This document shows, one piece after another, positions 1 through 8,569 of a DNA stretch of 64,000 bases (positions are counted from its first letter, which is position 1; each line of letters starts with the position of its first letter). Made by a program: the position numbers and the translations under genes. The notes beneath the pieces are model-generated. The model did not search any database, had not been told where the DNA came from, and worked only from the letters and a program-made list of their open reading frames with translations. The stretch comes from Yponomeuta sedellus (lineage: Eukaryota > Arthropoda > Insecta > Lepidoptera > Yponomeutidae), in the NCBI GenBank assembly GCA_934045075.1, contig OW203731.1:16755570-16819569 (forward strand), in the 5' to 3' direction.

Positions 1-1242
1 TCCGCAGTAGTTTTTATTTCATGCTGGACAGTAGTGGTATTAGTTAATTTCTTATCGGGAAAGTGGAATATATCTGAATAATCCGAGCAGACATCTCGGA
101 GGACCCGGGTTTCTTCGTCATTGAGGTGTGATGTTCTTAATAGATTTAGTACTGACTGGGTCCGAGTATATGAGTTATTTGCTGTTTCAGTAGCATTATA
201 ATTGGTGAGTTCGCCTTCGTCAACTGGCGAGAGAGTCACTTTAAGATCAGAATTCAAGGGTATAGGGGAATCAGAGACATTCACCACTGAGATATTAATT
301 CTTTTATTATCTTTTACCTTTACGAGGCAGTTTGCGAGTAAAAGATTGTCTGAAATTTTGTGGTCAAGGACCAGGCCTTGTTCAATGCTAGGATTTGAGA
401 CAGAACACTCGATAATACATTCTGTTTGAGGGGGAATTAGATAGGTCGGCTCGAATTTCCTTATTCTCAGGGTGTCTTTGGTATAATCAACGTTGCAACC
501 AAAAGAGGATTATAGGTCCGACCCAATTATACCATCGTAGGGCAGGTCAATGACATTCACAGAATGGAATTTATGGTGAATGTAGTTACGAGAAGAGTCG
601 TTTAGAAATAGCTTCATTTTGAAATGACCGGAAGCTTGTGTGATTTCGTTATTAGAATTGATTCCCTTAAGGTGAATGTAGTCACGAGAAGAGTCGTTTA
701 GAAATAGCTTCATTTTGAAATGACCGGAAGCTTGTGTGATTTCGTTATTAGAATTGATGCCCTTAAGCTTTATAGGTTATTTCGTGAAAACGGGTCTTTT
801 TTGGATACAACTTTTTTGATAAGGCTTACAGACGAACCTGAATCGCCCAGTAAGGATAATTGTATGTCAGAAACATAGGTTTTGATTAGAACGTGTGGTA
901 ACATTAACTTAGACGGGTCATTCGTTATTTCAAAGATAGGTTTTTCGACTTCAAATGGAGGTGGTTGGTGTATTTTTTCAGGAGCCTCTGCTGGGCGTAT
1001 TGATTCAGAGGATTTAGAAGCCGTTGTTGGGCGAATGGATTCAGAGGATTTAGAAGATTGGTCTTTCCGGTGGGGCTGGTTACCCTGTGATGTAGACTGT
1101 CGTTTAATCAGATTCAGAGATAAATTAGTATCGGCTTTAGACGGTTCATTTCCCGTGCGATACTCTACGGGAAATCTTCTTCGTTTAAATTATCGACTTT
1201 GTTGATCCCTTCGTCTTGTTCTGACGAGGGTGAGACAACATG
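1..1242 (-). mobile_element. Ty3/gypsy gag-pol fragment (degenerate, runs off left edge)
   Basis: Read on the minus strand, this stretch gives broken gypsy-type coding sequence. Near 510-540 is a retropepsin end ('YDGIIGSDL'). Near 1-130 is the segment that precedes reverse transcriptase ('LNLLRTSHLNDE'). Both match, in order, the errantivirus-like element on the plus strand at 52.8-53.5 kb ('YDGIIGNDL', 'LNLLRTSHLNDE'), so the two belong to related families. The order runs from gag tail (near 1242) through protease (500-900) to the start of RT (1). Several stops and frame changes make it a pseudogene. A 36-bp imperfect repeat lies around 985-1055 in the gag-protease linker. The gag side stops exactly where the Polinton starts, and no matching gag sequence is visible beyond 22673. 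Confidence 0.75.
575..766 (-). repeat. 96-bp in-frame tandem duplication inside the gypsy protease region
   Basis: The block starting ggtgaatgtag at 575 recurs at 671 with only a few differences. The period of 96 bp is 32 codons, so the reading frame is kept. The peptide 'KMKLFLNDSS' therefore appears twice on the minus strand. Confidence 0.9.
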
Positions 1243-1395
1243 AGTAGTATAGTATTGGGAACTCTAGGACACTTTTCCGTCGTGAGGGGCTCACTGCGTT
1301 CGCCGTCACTCCTTCAAAGTGTCCTAGAGTTCCCAATACTATTGTGGGAAATATGCAATCTAGACATTTCATTACTTGTTTAAGACCTGATTAAC
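1243..1395 (+). repeat. Polinton left terminal inverted repeat
   Basis: This is an inverted copy of 22521-22673. Similarity runs from AGTAGTATAG to about 'aagacctgattaa' and then fades. It contains the 94-bp hairpin annotated separately. Confidence 0.9.
1249..1342. repeat. Hairpin within the Polinton terminal repeat
   Basis: Two perfect 27-bp arms (1249-1275 and 1316-1342, core 'tattgggaactctaggacac') flank a 40-bp GC-richer loop. The hairpin begins six bases from the element's terminus. The right-end copy carries one mismatch. Confidence 0.9.
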
Positions 1396-1530
1396 TTACT
1401 AAAACGGAAACTCTTTTTTACTTCAGTTCATTCATAGGAATTGTTCATATAAGCGTCAAATACAACAATCACTTCATTGCACGCCTGCAGTTCTAGGTGT
1501 TAGTATCGTTTTTATTTTATTTACTCAAGA

Positions 1531-2217
1531 ATGAAATTTATACAACAAGCGCAAACATTACGTTTGGAAAACATTTGTAGCGAATCTAACAACAAAATAA
1601 AACTACATGGAAATCTTTTACCAAATACAATTCGATGCATAATTTGTGGTCCTTTGAACTGCGGTAAAACAAACGTAAGGATAGGTCTTCTATTGCACAA
1701 AAATGGATTGCGCTACCGAAACGTTTACCTTTATTCTAAAACGCTCTTCCAGCCAAAATACGTTTTTTTAGATAAAGTGTTAAGCATGGTTCCTGAGATA
1801 AATTTCAGTAAATTTCGTGACAACGAAGAAGTGATAAGTCATCAAAATGCCAAACCTTACTCCGTAATGATATTTGATGACGTTGCTTGTGAAAAACAAA
1901 ATAACATACGTGATTATTTTGCGATGGGTAGACATAAAAAGATTGATTCTTTCTATTTGAATCAAACATACAGTAAGATACCAAAGCAATTGATCAGGGA
2001 TAATGCTAATTTGATTATAATTTTGAAACAGGATGACATCAATCTACGACATATTTATAACGAACATGTTAACGCAGATATGAGCTGGACACAGTTTCGA
2101 GAGATGTGCAAAAAAATATGGTGTGTGCCTTATAATTATTTGGTAATTAATAAAGATTGCGAAAAAGGTAAAGGATGTTACAGAATGAACTTTGACAAAT
2201 TCGTTGTCTTTGACTAA
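1531..2217 (+). CDS. Polinton DNA-packaging ATPase (FtsK/HerA superfamily, A32-like)
   Basis: This 228-aa protein has a P-loop GPLNCGKT at residues 40-47 and a Walker B strand SVMIFDDV at 111-118. A conserved 'HIYNEHVNADM' region follows near 170-180. Together these are the layout of the adenovirus IVa2/poxvirus A32-type ATPases that pump DNA into preformed icosahedral capsids. The length is normal for Polintons. The ATG at 1531 is the first in frame and follows an AT-rich leader directly inside the terminal repeat. It is the first gene of the plus-strand virion block. No stop or missing catalytic residue was seen. Confidence 0.93.
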   Translation: MKFIQQAQTLRLENICSESNNKIKLHGNLLPNTIRCIICGPLNCGKTNVRIGLLLHKNGLRYRNVYLYSKTLFQPKYVFLDKVLSMVPEINFSKFRDNEEVISHQNAKPYSVMIFDDVACEKQNNIRDYFAMGRHKKIDSFYLNQTYSKIPKQLIRDNANLIIILKQDDINLRHIYNEHVNADMSWTQFREMCKKIWCVPYNYLVINKDCEKGKGCYRMNFDKFVVFD

Positions 2218-2308
2218 GCATATTTGTGCTATTTATAATGAGTTACGGATCGAAGTGTCGTTACTAATCGGTTTGCGTTGCGAGAGAAAGTACATATTTT
2301 ATCTCGCT

Positions 2309-3268
2309 ATGGAAAAGATACTAAAAACACAGATTGTAGAATCTGCTGAAGCTGTAAAAAGAAAGTTTAAACAATTGAAAGATATTGACCACGATAATGA
2401 TCTAGTATTGGAAAAGGTTTTCAAACCATTAACAGGTCCACTAAAAAGCATCGCCGCAAAAAATGAAAAGATTAATAAAGAGTATTGGGATGATAGACAC
2501 TGGGACACTAAAACAAACATTGATACTAACAAAGACCTTAATGAAATCGATGATGGTGCATCTACCAGCTACAACTTTATGCAAAATAGTGATCGTGACT
2601 CCCAAAAACCTGAACAGAAAGCATTTAGTGAAACTGATGAAGGCGATTTAAACATGGGTGATTCAAGTGACACATCGTTTAAAACTCTTGAATCTGTTCA
2701 GAGTCCTCGCCAAGATTCTTCTTCTTGGTCATTGTCATCGGAAATATTTAGTAATGTACCTTATGGAGTAAGGCTGGAGCGAGGAAAAACTATGTTGGGA
2801 TCACTGCTAGTGTCAGTTACAGAAAATAAGATTTCAGTTGGCGGGAAAAGTTATTTAAATACACCTGGATTAGCTGAATTATTGTTGAAACCAAAACCAA
2901 ATTTAAGTTTAGTTAAGCCTGATGATTTAAAAAACTATAAACAATTACTGTTAGAAACAAATGCTCACCGTCGTGATTTCAGTCCTAAACAGCCAATAAA
3001 AAGTAATAGAGATATGAAGTATTTGCAAATAATAAAATCTCTCTTTAAACTAACCAAAAATACTTCTAGCAGTATTGAAAGTCTGCCGCAAGGAGAAGGG
3101 TTACCAGTCTTGAAAAAAATGAATAAAAATGTGTACTGGGATGATCCAAATGAATTGGTGGAACGTTTAAAATTATTTATTGCGTCTCGCGAAGCTGGTA
3201 ATACAGGGCTTAATAACGAAATTATTTCTATCATTGAAGAACTGCGTGAATGTGGTCTAATAAAGTAA
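2309..3268 (+). CDS. Polinton conserved protein, DUF8207-like C-terminus
   Basis: 319 aa from the ATG at 2309. The frame is open upstream to 2192, but only with a non-ATG codon, and that part overlaps the ATPase. The N-terminal ~60 residues are charged and probably helical, followed by a Ser/Asp-rich linker (about 80-150). The C-terminal half contains 'YGVRLERGKTMLGSL', 'TPGLAELLLKPKPN', 'LLLETNAHRRDFSP' and ends 'YWDDPNELVERLKLFIAS...IIEELRECGLIK'. I recognise this pattern as a family common in arthropod Polintons between the ATPase and the integrase. Its function is not established. It may be a structural or DNA-binding protein. Intact. Confidence 0.72.
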   Translation: MEKILKTQIVESAEAVKRKFKQLKDIDHDNDLVLEKVFKPLTGPLKSIAAKNEKINKEYWDDRHWDTKTNIDTNKDLNEIDDGASTSYNFMQNSDRDSQKPEQKAFSETDEGDLNMGDSSDTSFKTLESVQSPRQDSSSWSLSSEIFSNVPYGVRLERGKTMLGSLLVSVTENKISVGGKSYLNTPGLAELLLKPKPNLSLVKPDDLKNYKQLLLETNAHRRDFSPKQPIKSNRDMKYLQIIKSLFKLTKNTSSSIESLPQGEGLPVLKKMNKNVYWDDPNELVERLKLFIASREAGNTGLNNEIISIIEELRECGLIK

Positions 3269-3325
3269 TATAATTACAAACTCAAATGTATTTTCCATCA
3301 GTTCTTGTTCAACCTTCTTAAAAAA

Positions 3326-3694
3326 ATGACGAATATTGATAAATTTGGCCACCATGTGCATAAAAGACTTCGTCCATCAGAAATATTTTATAGCACCAAT
3401 AATAAAAATCTTACTCAAAACCTTAACGGAGAATATGACTTGAAATCAGAAAAACTGGTAGGATTGAGACTTCCTGTACTACCAGATGAGGCTGTCAACA
3501 AAGTGTATGTTGATCAAAACTTAAAGTTATTTTGCAAAGAGCATGATATTCTTGTCGAGCTAAAAAGTATAAAGAGTCAGATACAACTGATTCAGAAACA
3601 GTTAGATGAAAAGTGTACAAGGGTAGAAGTTAGTTCTATTATCAAAGATCAGTTGGTAGCAATCAGAGACATTGCCAGTAGAAATTATGAGTAA
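3326..3694 (+). CDS. Small Polinton protein of unknown function, coiled-coil-like
   Basis: 122 aa from the ATG at 3326. The basic N-terminus ('HHVHKRLRPSEIFY') leads to a segment 'KLVGLRLPVLPDEAVNKVYV' and then a heptad-like Leu/Ile/Glu-rich C-terminal half (residues ~65-115) that could form a coiled coil. Its stop codon overlaps the integrase start (ATGAGTAA, start at 3687, stop at 3692-3694). The position immediately before the integrase is typical for Polintons, but I know of no assigned function. It resembles fibre- or stalk-type small virion proteins only in general character. Confidence 0.55.
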   Translation: MTNIDKFGHHVHKRLRPSEIFYSTNNKNLTQNLNGEYDLKSEKLVGLRLPVLPDEAVNKVYVDQNLKLFCKEHDILVELKSIKSQIQLIQKQLDEKCTRVEVSSIIKDQLVAIRDIASRNYE

Positions 3695-4613
3695 AGAAAA
3701 AGTGGTGAACGAGATTCATAGAGCTGCTAGAAGAAATTTCAATCGACGGCAAGTTATTCTTAAAGGAATCGATGATTTATGGCAAGCGGATTTAATTGAA
3801 ATCCAACATATTCGAAAACACAATAGAGGATTTAATTTTATTATAGTCATTATAGATTGTTTTTCAAAATATGTTTGGACTGTTCCATTAAAAACTAAAT
3901 CAATGAATGAAGTGTGTAATGCATTTGAAAAATTTTTAAAAAGTAATCGTGTTCCAACTAACGTACAGACCGATTTAGGAACAGAATTTTAAAACAAATC
4001 TTTTCAAAGGCTTATGCAATCATACCACATTAACCATTATTCAACTTTTTCTACAAAGAAAGCATCTATTGTTGAAAGAGTTATAAGGACATTGAAGAAT
4101 AAGCTATATAAATATTTTAGTTTAGTTGGCAATTACAAATGGATGGGAAAACCATTAGTTGATATTGTGATTTCATATAATAGTACGAAACACCGTACAA
4201 CAAAGTATCGACCAGTGGAGGTAAACAAAGTCAATGAACCCAAAGTTTTAGAAAATATTGTATCTCACGCAGAGTCATCCTCAGTGAAACCAAAGTGTAA
4301 AGTAGGGGATTGCGTTCGTATTAGCAAGTACAAAGGGTGTTTTTACAAAGGGTATACTCCCAATTGGTCGACCGAGTTATTTACCATTAGCAAAGTTAAC
4401 AAAACTACTCCCATTACATATCGTATTAAAGACCAGCATAATCAATTAATAAAAGGTAGTTTCTACAAGCAGGAATTAAATAAAACACGTAATCCCGGTG
4501 TTTATTTAATTGAAAAGGTATTGAAAAAGAGAGGAAATAAGTTATTTGTCAAATGGCTTGGATTAAAAGACGCTGAAAACAGTTGGATCGGTAAAAATGA
4601 TGTCGTGAAATAA
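3687..4613 (+). pseudogene. Polinton integrase (rve family) with C-terminal chromodomain-like module, one in-frame stop
   Basis: A retrovirus-like DDE integrase inserts the element into host DNA. The first catalytic Asp is in 'WQADLIEIQ' (residue 35), the second in 'VQTDLGTEF' (96) and the Glu in 'KKASIVERV' (130), a normal D-D-33-E spacing. The core continues to a GPY/SH3-like region, and the last ~40 residues ('YLIEKVLKKRGNKLFVKWLG') look like a chromodomain. A TAA at 3990-3992, six codons after the second Asp, breaks the frame; the same frame continues to 4613 without another stop. Start ATG 3687 overlaps the preceding gene. This is the only stop or frameshift noticed in the plus-strand block. 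Confidence 0.9.
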
Positions 4614-4666
4614 TGTTATTATATTACACTCATGAATGCAAAATTTTATTCATTCGTTCGTAAGTG

Positions 4667-5386
4667 ATGACTGGAAGAGGACTTATTAATAAATTAATAA
4701 ATAATTTACCACTCGAGTTACATTTACCAGGATATAATTATTGCGGCCCTGGCACAAAACTAGAAAAACGCTTACTAAGAGGTGATCGAGGTATTAATCA
4801 GTTAGACGATGCTTGTATGCGTCACGACATTGCCTATACTAAAAACACCGATACGAGCAATCGACACCAAGCTGATAAAGAATTGATGGAAATGGCAAAA
4901 CTTAGATCAAAAGCAAAAGACGCGAGTAGAGGGGAAAGACTTGCTTCGTGGTTAGTAAACAAAATCATGAAAGTTAAGGTTAAGACAGGTGCTGGTTTTA
5001 AATCAGGTATTAGAAAAATAAGTACACAATTAAAGAAAGCTAAACTAAAAAACAAACAATCTGCAATTAAATATGCACATTTAGCTGCAAAAAAATTGTT
5101 TCCTAAAAATATGAAAGTTCAGCTACCTCGAATAATACCAATCCCAAAAATTGGAGGGATACTACCACTTCTTCCTATATTTTCTTGCCTTTCGGCAGTA
5201 GGTGCATTAGCTGGAGGTGCAGCTGGAATAGCAAAAGCAGTGAACGACTCCAAATCTGCTCAAGAAAATCTAAAAGAATCAATACGTCATAATAAGATGA
5301 TGGAGACAATTGCTATTGGAAAAGGGCTGTACATCAAACCGTACAAAAAAGGTGGTGGGCTCTGTTTACATACAAAAAACTGCTAA
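4667..5386 (+). CDS. PLA2-domain capsid-associated protein
   Basis: 239 aa from ATG 4667. Residues ~20-75 form a parvovirus-VP1-type secreted phospholipase A2 module. The calcium-binding loop is 'YCGPGT' (25-30) and the catalytic His-Asp is in 'CMRHDIAY' (53-54). A long Lys-rich basic stretch follows (about 100-155), then a hydrophobic, Gly/Ala-rich segment ('LLPIFSCLSAVGALAGGAAG', ~170-190) that could insert in membrane, and a C-terminus 'GKGLYIKPYKKGGGL'. In parvoviruses this domain helps virions escape endosomes; here that role is inferred. Such proteins are known from Polintons and adintoviruses. No damage seen. Next to the protease gene. Confidence 0.85.
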   Translation: MTGRGLINKLINNLPLELHLPGYNYCGPGTKLEKRLLRGDRGINQLDDACMRHDIAYTKNTDTSNRHQADKELMEMAKLRSKAKDASRGERLASWLVNKIMKVKVKTGAGFKSGIRKISTQLKKAKLKNKQSAIKYAHLAAKKLFPKNMKVQLPRIIPIPKIGGILPLLPIFSCLSAVGALAGGAAGIAKAVNDSKSAQENLKESIRHNKMMETIAIGKGLYIKPYKKGGGLCLHTKNC

Positions 5387-5424
5387 ATAGGCTACCCCGA
5401 CGCGCACTCACAAATGAAGATATA

Positions 5425-5757
5425 ATGAAATATGTTAATAACAGTAATATACCATATTTCAGAGGTGTATACATGAGGGATAATTTGCCTCAAAAACCTA
5501 AACAAATTGAGTGTGCGATTATTAATTTAGATAGTTCTGACAACCCTGGAACGCATTGGGTAGCCTTCGTAAAAATTTATAATTATTGTGAATATTTTAA
5601 CAGTTTCGGAGATTTAAAACCTCCTACAGAATTGGTTAAATACCTAAGTGGCGCAGATTTGTATTACAATTATACTAAATATCAAGCATACAACACGTTT
5701 AACGGTGGACATTTATGTCTTAAATTTTTGAAAGGTTTCTGGAAACGAGTCAGTTAA
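5425..5757 (+). CDS. Adenovirus-type maturation cysteine protease (C5/Ulp1 fold)
   Basis: 110 aa from ATG 5425. The frame is open upstream ('LPRRALTNEDI') with no ATG, so the true start may lie earlier or may have been lost. Visible catalytic positions are His44 in 'GTHWVAF', Gln87 and Cys98 in 'GGHLCLKFL'. The position that is usually acidic ('YFDSFG' in relatives) reads 'YFNSFG' (Asn59). The enzyme processes capsid precursors in adenoviruses and is presumed to do so here. The length is somewhat short for the family, consistent with a missing start. Ends two bases before the penton-like gene. Confidence 0.82.
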   Translation: MKYVNNSNIPYFRGVYMRDNLPQKPKQIECAIINLDSSDNPGTHWVAFVKIYNYCEYFNSFGDLKPPTELVKYLSGADLYYNYTKYQAYNTFNGGHLCLKFLKGFWKRVS

Positions 5758-5759
5758 CT

Positions 5760-6431
5760 ATGTCTTTCACAATGTCCATAACGGGCACAGACTCTGCTCT
5801 TGTAACAAATTATTCACCGGCTTTGGAAACTGATGGTGATTATGAGTGTGGCCTGTTGTACTTCACTACTTTTAATTCAATTCCTAATGTTGATCACAGA
5901 AATAATAAATTCTATTACGGTAAAGATGGGGTTGTGATAATACCAGAGGGTTCATATGAACTTGAACATATTATTGAATTCCTAACGAAACATGTTCATG
6001 ATTGTGTTTTGGAATTAACTTGCAATAATAATACTTTAAGCACCAGTATTTTTAGTAGCAAAGACATTCATTTTGATAAGGAGAACTCAATAGGAGTTAC
6101 ATTAGGATTTGGAAAAGTATTATTAAAAGCTAATATATTACACACATCTTCCTATCCGATCAACATTTTACCATCAGCCATAGTCCGAATCGAATGTGAT
6201 ATTGTAAGCGGATCATTTGTTAATGGAAAACCTAGCCATATAATTTATGAGTTTTCTCCGAATGTGCCGCCGGGTTATCGAATAATTGAAATTCCTAAAA
6301 ACGTTATCTATTTCCCAGTTATCCAAAACAGTGTGAGTGCAATTAATATTAGAATTTTGAATTTAAATAATAACCCACTAAATTTAAGAAGGGAAGAAGT
6401 ACAGCTTTGCTTACATCTGAAGAAAAAATGA
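5760..6431 (+). CDS. Minor capsid (penton-like single jelly-roll) protein
   Basis: 223 aa. The N-terminus 'MSFTMSITGTDSALVTNYSPAL' and C-terminal 'GYRIIEIPKNVIYFPV' to 'LRREEVQLCLHLKKK' fit the Polinton penton homologue, a β-rich protein that would occupy five-fold vertices. No signal peptide or long helices are seen, consistent with a β-sandwich. Intact. The stop codon overlaps the next small ORF's ATG (ATGA at 6428-6431). Confidence 0.83.
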   Translation: MSFTMSITGTDSALVTNYSPALETDGDYECGLLYFTTFNSIPNVDHRNNKFYYGKDGVVIIPEGSYELEHIIEFLTKHVHDCVLELTCNNNTLSTSIFSSKDIHFDKENSIGVTLGFGKVLLKANILHTSSYPINILPSAIVRIECDIVSGSFVNGKPSHIIYEFSPNVPPGYRIIEIPKNVIYFPVIQNSVSAINIRILNLNNNPLNLRREEVQLCLHLKKK

Positions 6432-6568
6432 TTGATTTCAATAAAAACCTGTGTACTACCAGCAGAAAGCGCAGTTTGCTTTCAAATATTACGAAGGTAC
6501 CACCAAAAAGAAATAAGTTAACCAAAGCCAATAAACAATTTCTCAAATTAATAAATTTGTCGAAGTAA
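6428..6568 (+). CDS. 46-aa basic ORF between penton-like and major capsid genes
   Basis: ATG at 6428 overlaps the upstream stop; the ORF ends five bases before the major capsid ATG. The product is highly basic with a Lys/Arg-rich centre ('KVPPKRNKLTKANKQFLK'). Overlapping placement in a tightly packed block suggests a real gene, perhaps a small DNA-condensing or cement protein. No homology evidence is available to me, so function is unknown. Confidence 0.45.
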   Translation: MIDFNKNLCTTSRKRSLLSNITKVPPKRNKLTKANKQFLKLINLSK

Positions 6569-6573
6569 CTAAA

Positions 6574-7779
6574 ATGCTTAATGTAGCAGAACCTTTTGTA
6601 CAAGACAACAGCATTGAAAGTATTCAGATTCATTCCTACAAGCCTTATGTAAGCAGCTACAATAGGAACGATGAGATACGGATTCCAATTAACCAGCAAG
6701 ACCTTTACATTCTACCGTCGGAGAGTACTTTATACTTAGAAGGAAGGATCAGCGTAATCAACAGTGAAACTAAAGCCAAAGTGACCGAGTTTCAATTAAT
6801 AAATAACCCAATACTATTTTTATTTCAAGATATTCGGTACGAATTAAATGGGGTTGAAATCGATAAGATTAAGAATGCAGGCATAACAACCACAATGAAA
6901 TGTTTATTATCAATGAATGAAAGCGAATCAAAAATGTCTTATGCATGGGGTTGGAGCATTGACGGTATTAAAAACACAATGGGAGGAAGTTTTTCAGGCT
7001 GTCTCCCACTCAATAGAATCCTTGGGTTTGCGGAGGATTACAAAAAAATTATAATAAATTGCAAGCACGAACTTATACTTTTGCGAAGCAATACCAACAT
7101 GAATGCAATTAAATTAAATAATAATGAGGTTGTAGAAGATATCGTAATCGATAAAATTATGTGGCGGGTGCCCCACGTTAAGGTGTCTGACCAAGAGAGA
7201 ATCAACTTGCTTAGGTATTTAGAAAGAGACAGAGCTATTAACGTAGCGTTTAGAAACTGGGATCTTTATGAATATCCACTTTTACCTCAAACAACGAAGC
7301 ATACATGGGCAATCAAAACTTCATCACAGATAGAAAAGCCAAGGTACGTTATCATTGGATTACAGAAAGACCGCAAAAATAATGGATTTCAGGATATGTC
7401 CCGATTCGATCATTGTAACTTGCGTGACATAAAAGTGTTTTTAAACTCAACCTACTTCCCGTATGAAAACCTAAACGTTAAATTTAGCAATGACAATTAT
7501 GCTTTATTATACGAGTTGTATGCTAAATTTCAACAGTCTTACTACAGCCGTCTTCCGGACACCCTGTTAAATTACATCGACTTCAAAGAAAAAACTCCAT
7601 TATTTGTAATTGATTGCTGTCGTCAGAACGATACGCTGAAGACTGGACCTGTCGACGTTGGTGTTGAAATTGAGAGCGAGATAGCAATACCAGACAAAAC
7701 AACTGCGTACTGTTTGATATTGAACGATTGTGTAATAGAATATAAACCTCTTACCAGTGTAGTGAAGAAAATATCATGA
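6574..7779 (+). CDS. Major capsid protein (double jelly-roll, hexon-like)
   Basis: 401 aa, the expected size for a Polinton major capsid protein. Recognisable family features are the N-terminal 'RNDEIRIPINQQDLYILPSE' strand, 'LFLFQDIRYELNGVEID', the central 'GCLPLNRILGFAEDYKK' and the C-terminal 'LPDTLLNYIDFKEKTPLFVI' followed by 'VEIESEIAIPDKTTAYCLIL'. Trimers of such proteins form icosahedral shells in adenoviruses, virophages and related viruses. No stop or frameshift. ATG 6574 follows the small ORF after five bases; the stop overlaps the next ATG (7776). Confidence 0.92.
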   Translation: MLNVAEPFVQDNSIESIQIHSYKPYVSSYNRNDEIRIPINQQDLYILPSESTLYLEGRISVINSETKAKVTEFQLINNPILFLFQDIRYELNGVEIDKIKNAGITTTMKCLLSMNESESKMSYAWGWSIDGIKNTMGGSFSGCLPLNRILGFAEDYKKIIINCKHELILLRSNTNMNAIKLNNNEVVEDIVIDKIMWRVPHVKVSDQERINLLRYLERDRAINVAFRNWDLYEYPLLPQTTKHTWAIKTSSQIEKPRYVIIGLQKDRKNNGFQDMSRFDHCNLRDIKVFLNSTYFPYENLNVKFSNDNYALLYELYAKFQQSYYSRLPDTLLNYIDFKEKTPLFVIDCCRQNDTLKTGPVDVGVEIESEIAIPDKTTAYCLILNDCVIEYKPLTSVVKKIS

Positions 7780-8321
7780 ATCCGGAATACATTTTTGTAG
7801 ATTTACAAGGCTTTAAAGACTACAAAAATAATTTTATTGTCAAAGAATTTGCTACGGCAGCAAGTGAAAGTACAGAAGTTTTTTTAATAAAACCTCCATT
7901 TCCTTTCAAACATTTGACTGACGAAGAAAAGAAACAAGTTGTTTGGCTCGGGAAAAATCGAGGAATCTACTGGAGTGAAGGATTAATAAGCTATAAAAAA
8001 TTTAAGAGTATGATTAAGTCATCACTATCTGGTAAAACTTTAGTTGCCCCCTTAGGGGTTGAAAAATGTAAATGGGTTCAGGATCTATGTCCGAATAGCA
8101 TTGTAAAGGATGTTGGCGAAATGGATATACCTAATCTTAAGACCTTAATTTCTTATTATTGTACGAATAAATGTAGTAAATATAACTGTCTGATTCATAA
8201 CGATTACTGGGCATTAAAAAATGTTATAAGTATAAGAAGATGGTGTGTTGACAATACAGTGTCAATATATTTTTTAATTAACTTCTTACCATTGAATTTG
8301 TATTTAATTATTATTTTATGA
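7776..8321 (+). CDS. Polinton unknown protein starting 'EYIFVDLQGF'
   Basis: 181 aa, overlapping the major capsid stop by four bases (ATGA). It starts 'MNPEYIFVDLQGFKDYKNNFIVKEF', a pattern I associate with a protein recurrent near the end of insect Polinton gene blocks. The opening β-strand with an acidic residue recalls RNase H-like or DEDD-type folds, but no second catalytic motif is clear, so catalysis cannot be claimed. A Cys-rich patch ('YYCTNKCSKYNC', ~127-138) may bind metal. The last ~25 residues are hydrophobic and may be a read-on past a lost stop or a membrane anchor. Confidence 0.55.
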   Translation: MNPEYIFVDLQGFKDYKNNFIVKEFATAASESTEVFLIKPPFPFKHLTDEEKKQVVWLGKNRGIYWSEGLISYKKFKSMIKSSLSGKTLVAPLGVEKCKWVQDLCPNSIVKDVGEMDIPNLKTLISYYCTNKCSKYNCLIHNDYWALKNVISIRRWCVDNTVSIYFLINFLPLNLYLIIIL

Positions 8322-8569
8322 AAAATAAATGTGTTACTACGTAATTTTATATTTTCTTGTTTTATTGACTGAGAAAAAGAAAACAAAAGTCAGTTTAGTT
8401 TAAGATATTATATTTAAATGATTCGCATTTTAACATCGGTAACACTTATTCTACTTATAACTAAGATTAATAATATTTGACACAGTTAAATTTATTTATA
8501 GTATTACAGAATTATTGCATAATGCTAGTTACCTAGCGAAATACAAAGAAAAAATAATTCTTCACATTT

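Noticed and set aside
1243..1345. Two independent MITE insertions at 1.25 kb and 22.6 kb
   Set aside because: Similarity extends beyond the hairpin to ~150 bp, orientation is inverted, ends are AG...CT, flanking hexamers match 5/6, and the interval is exactly a Polinton gene set.
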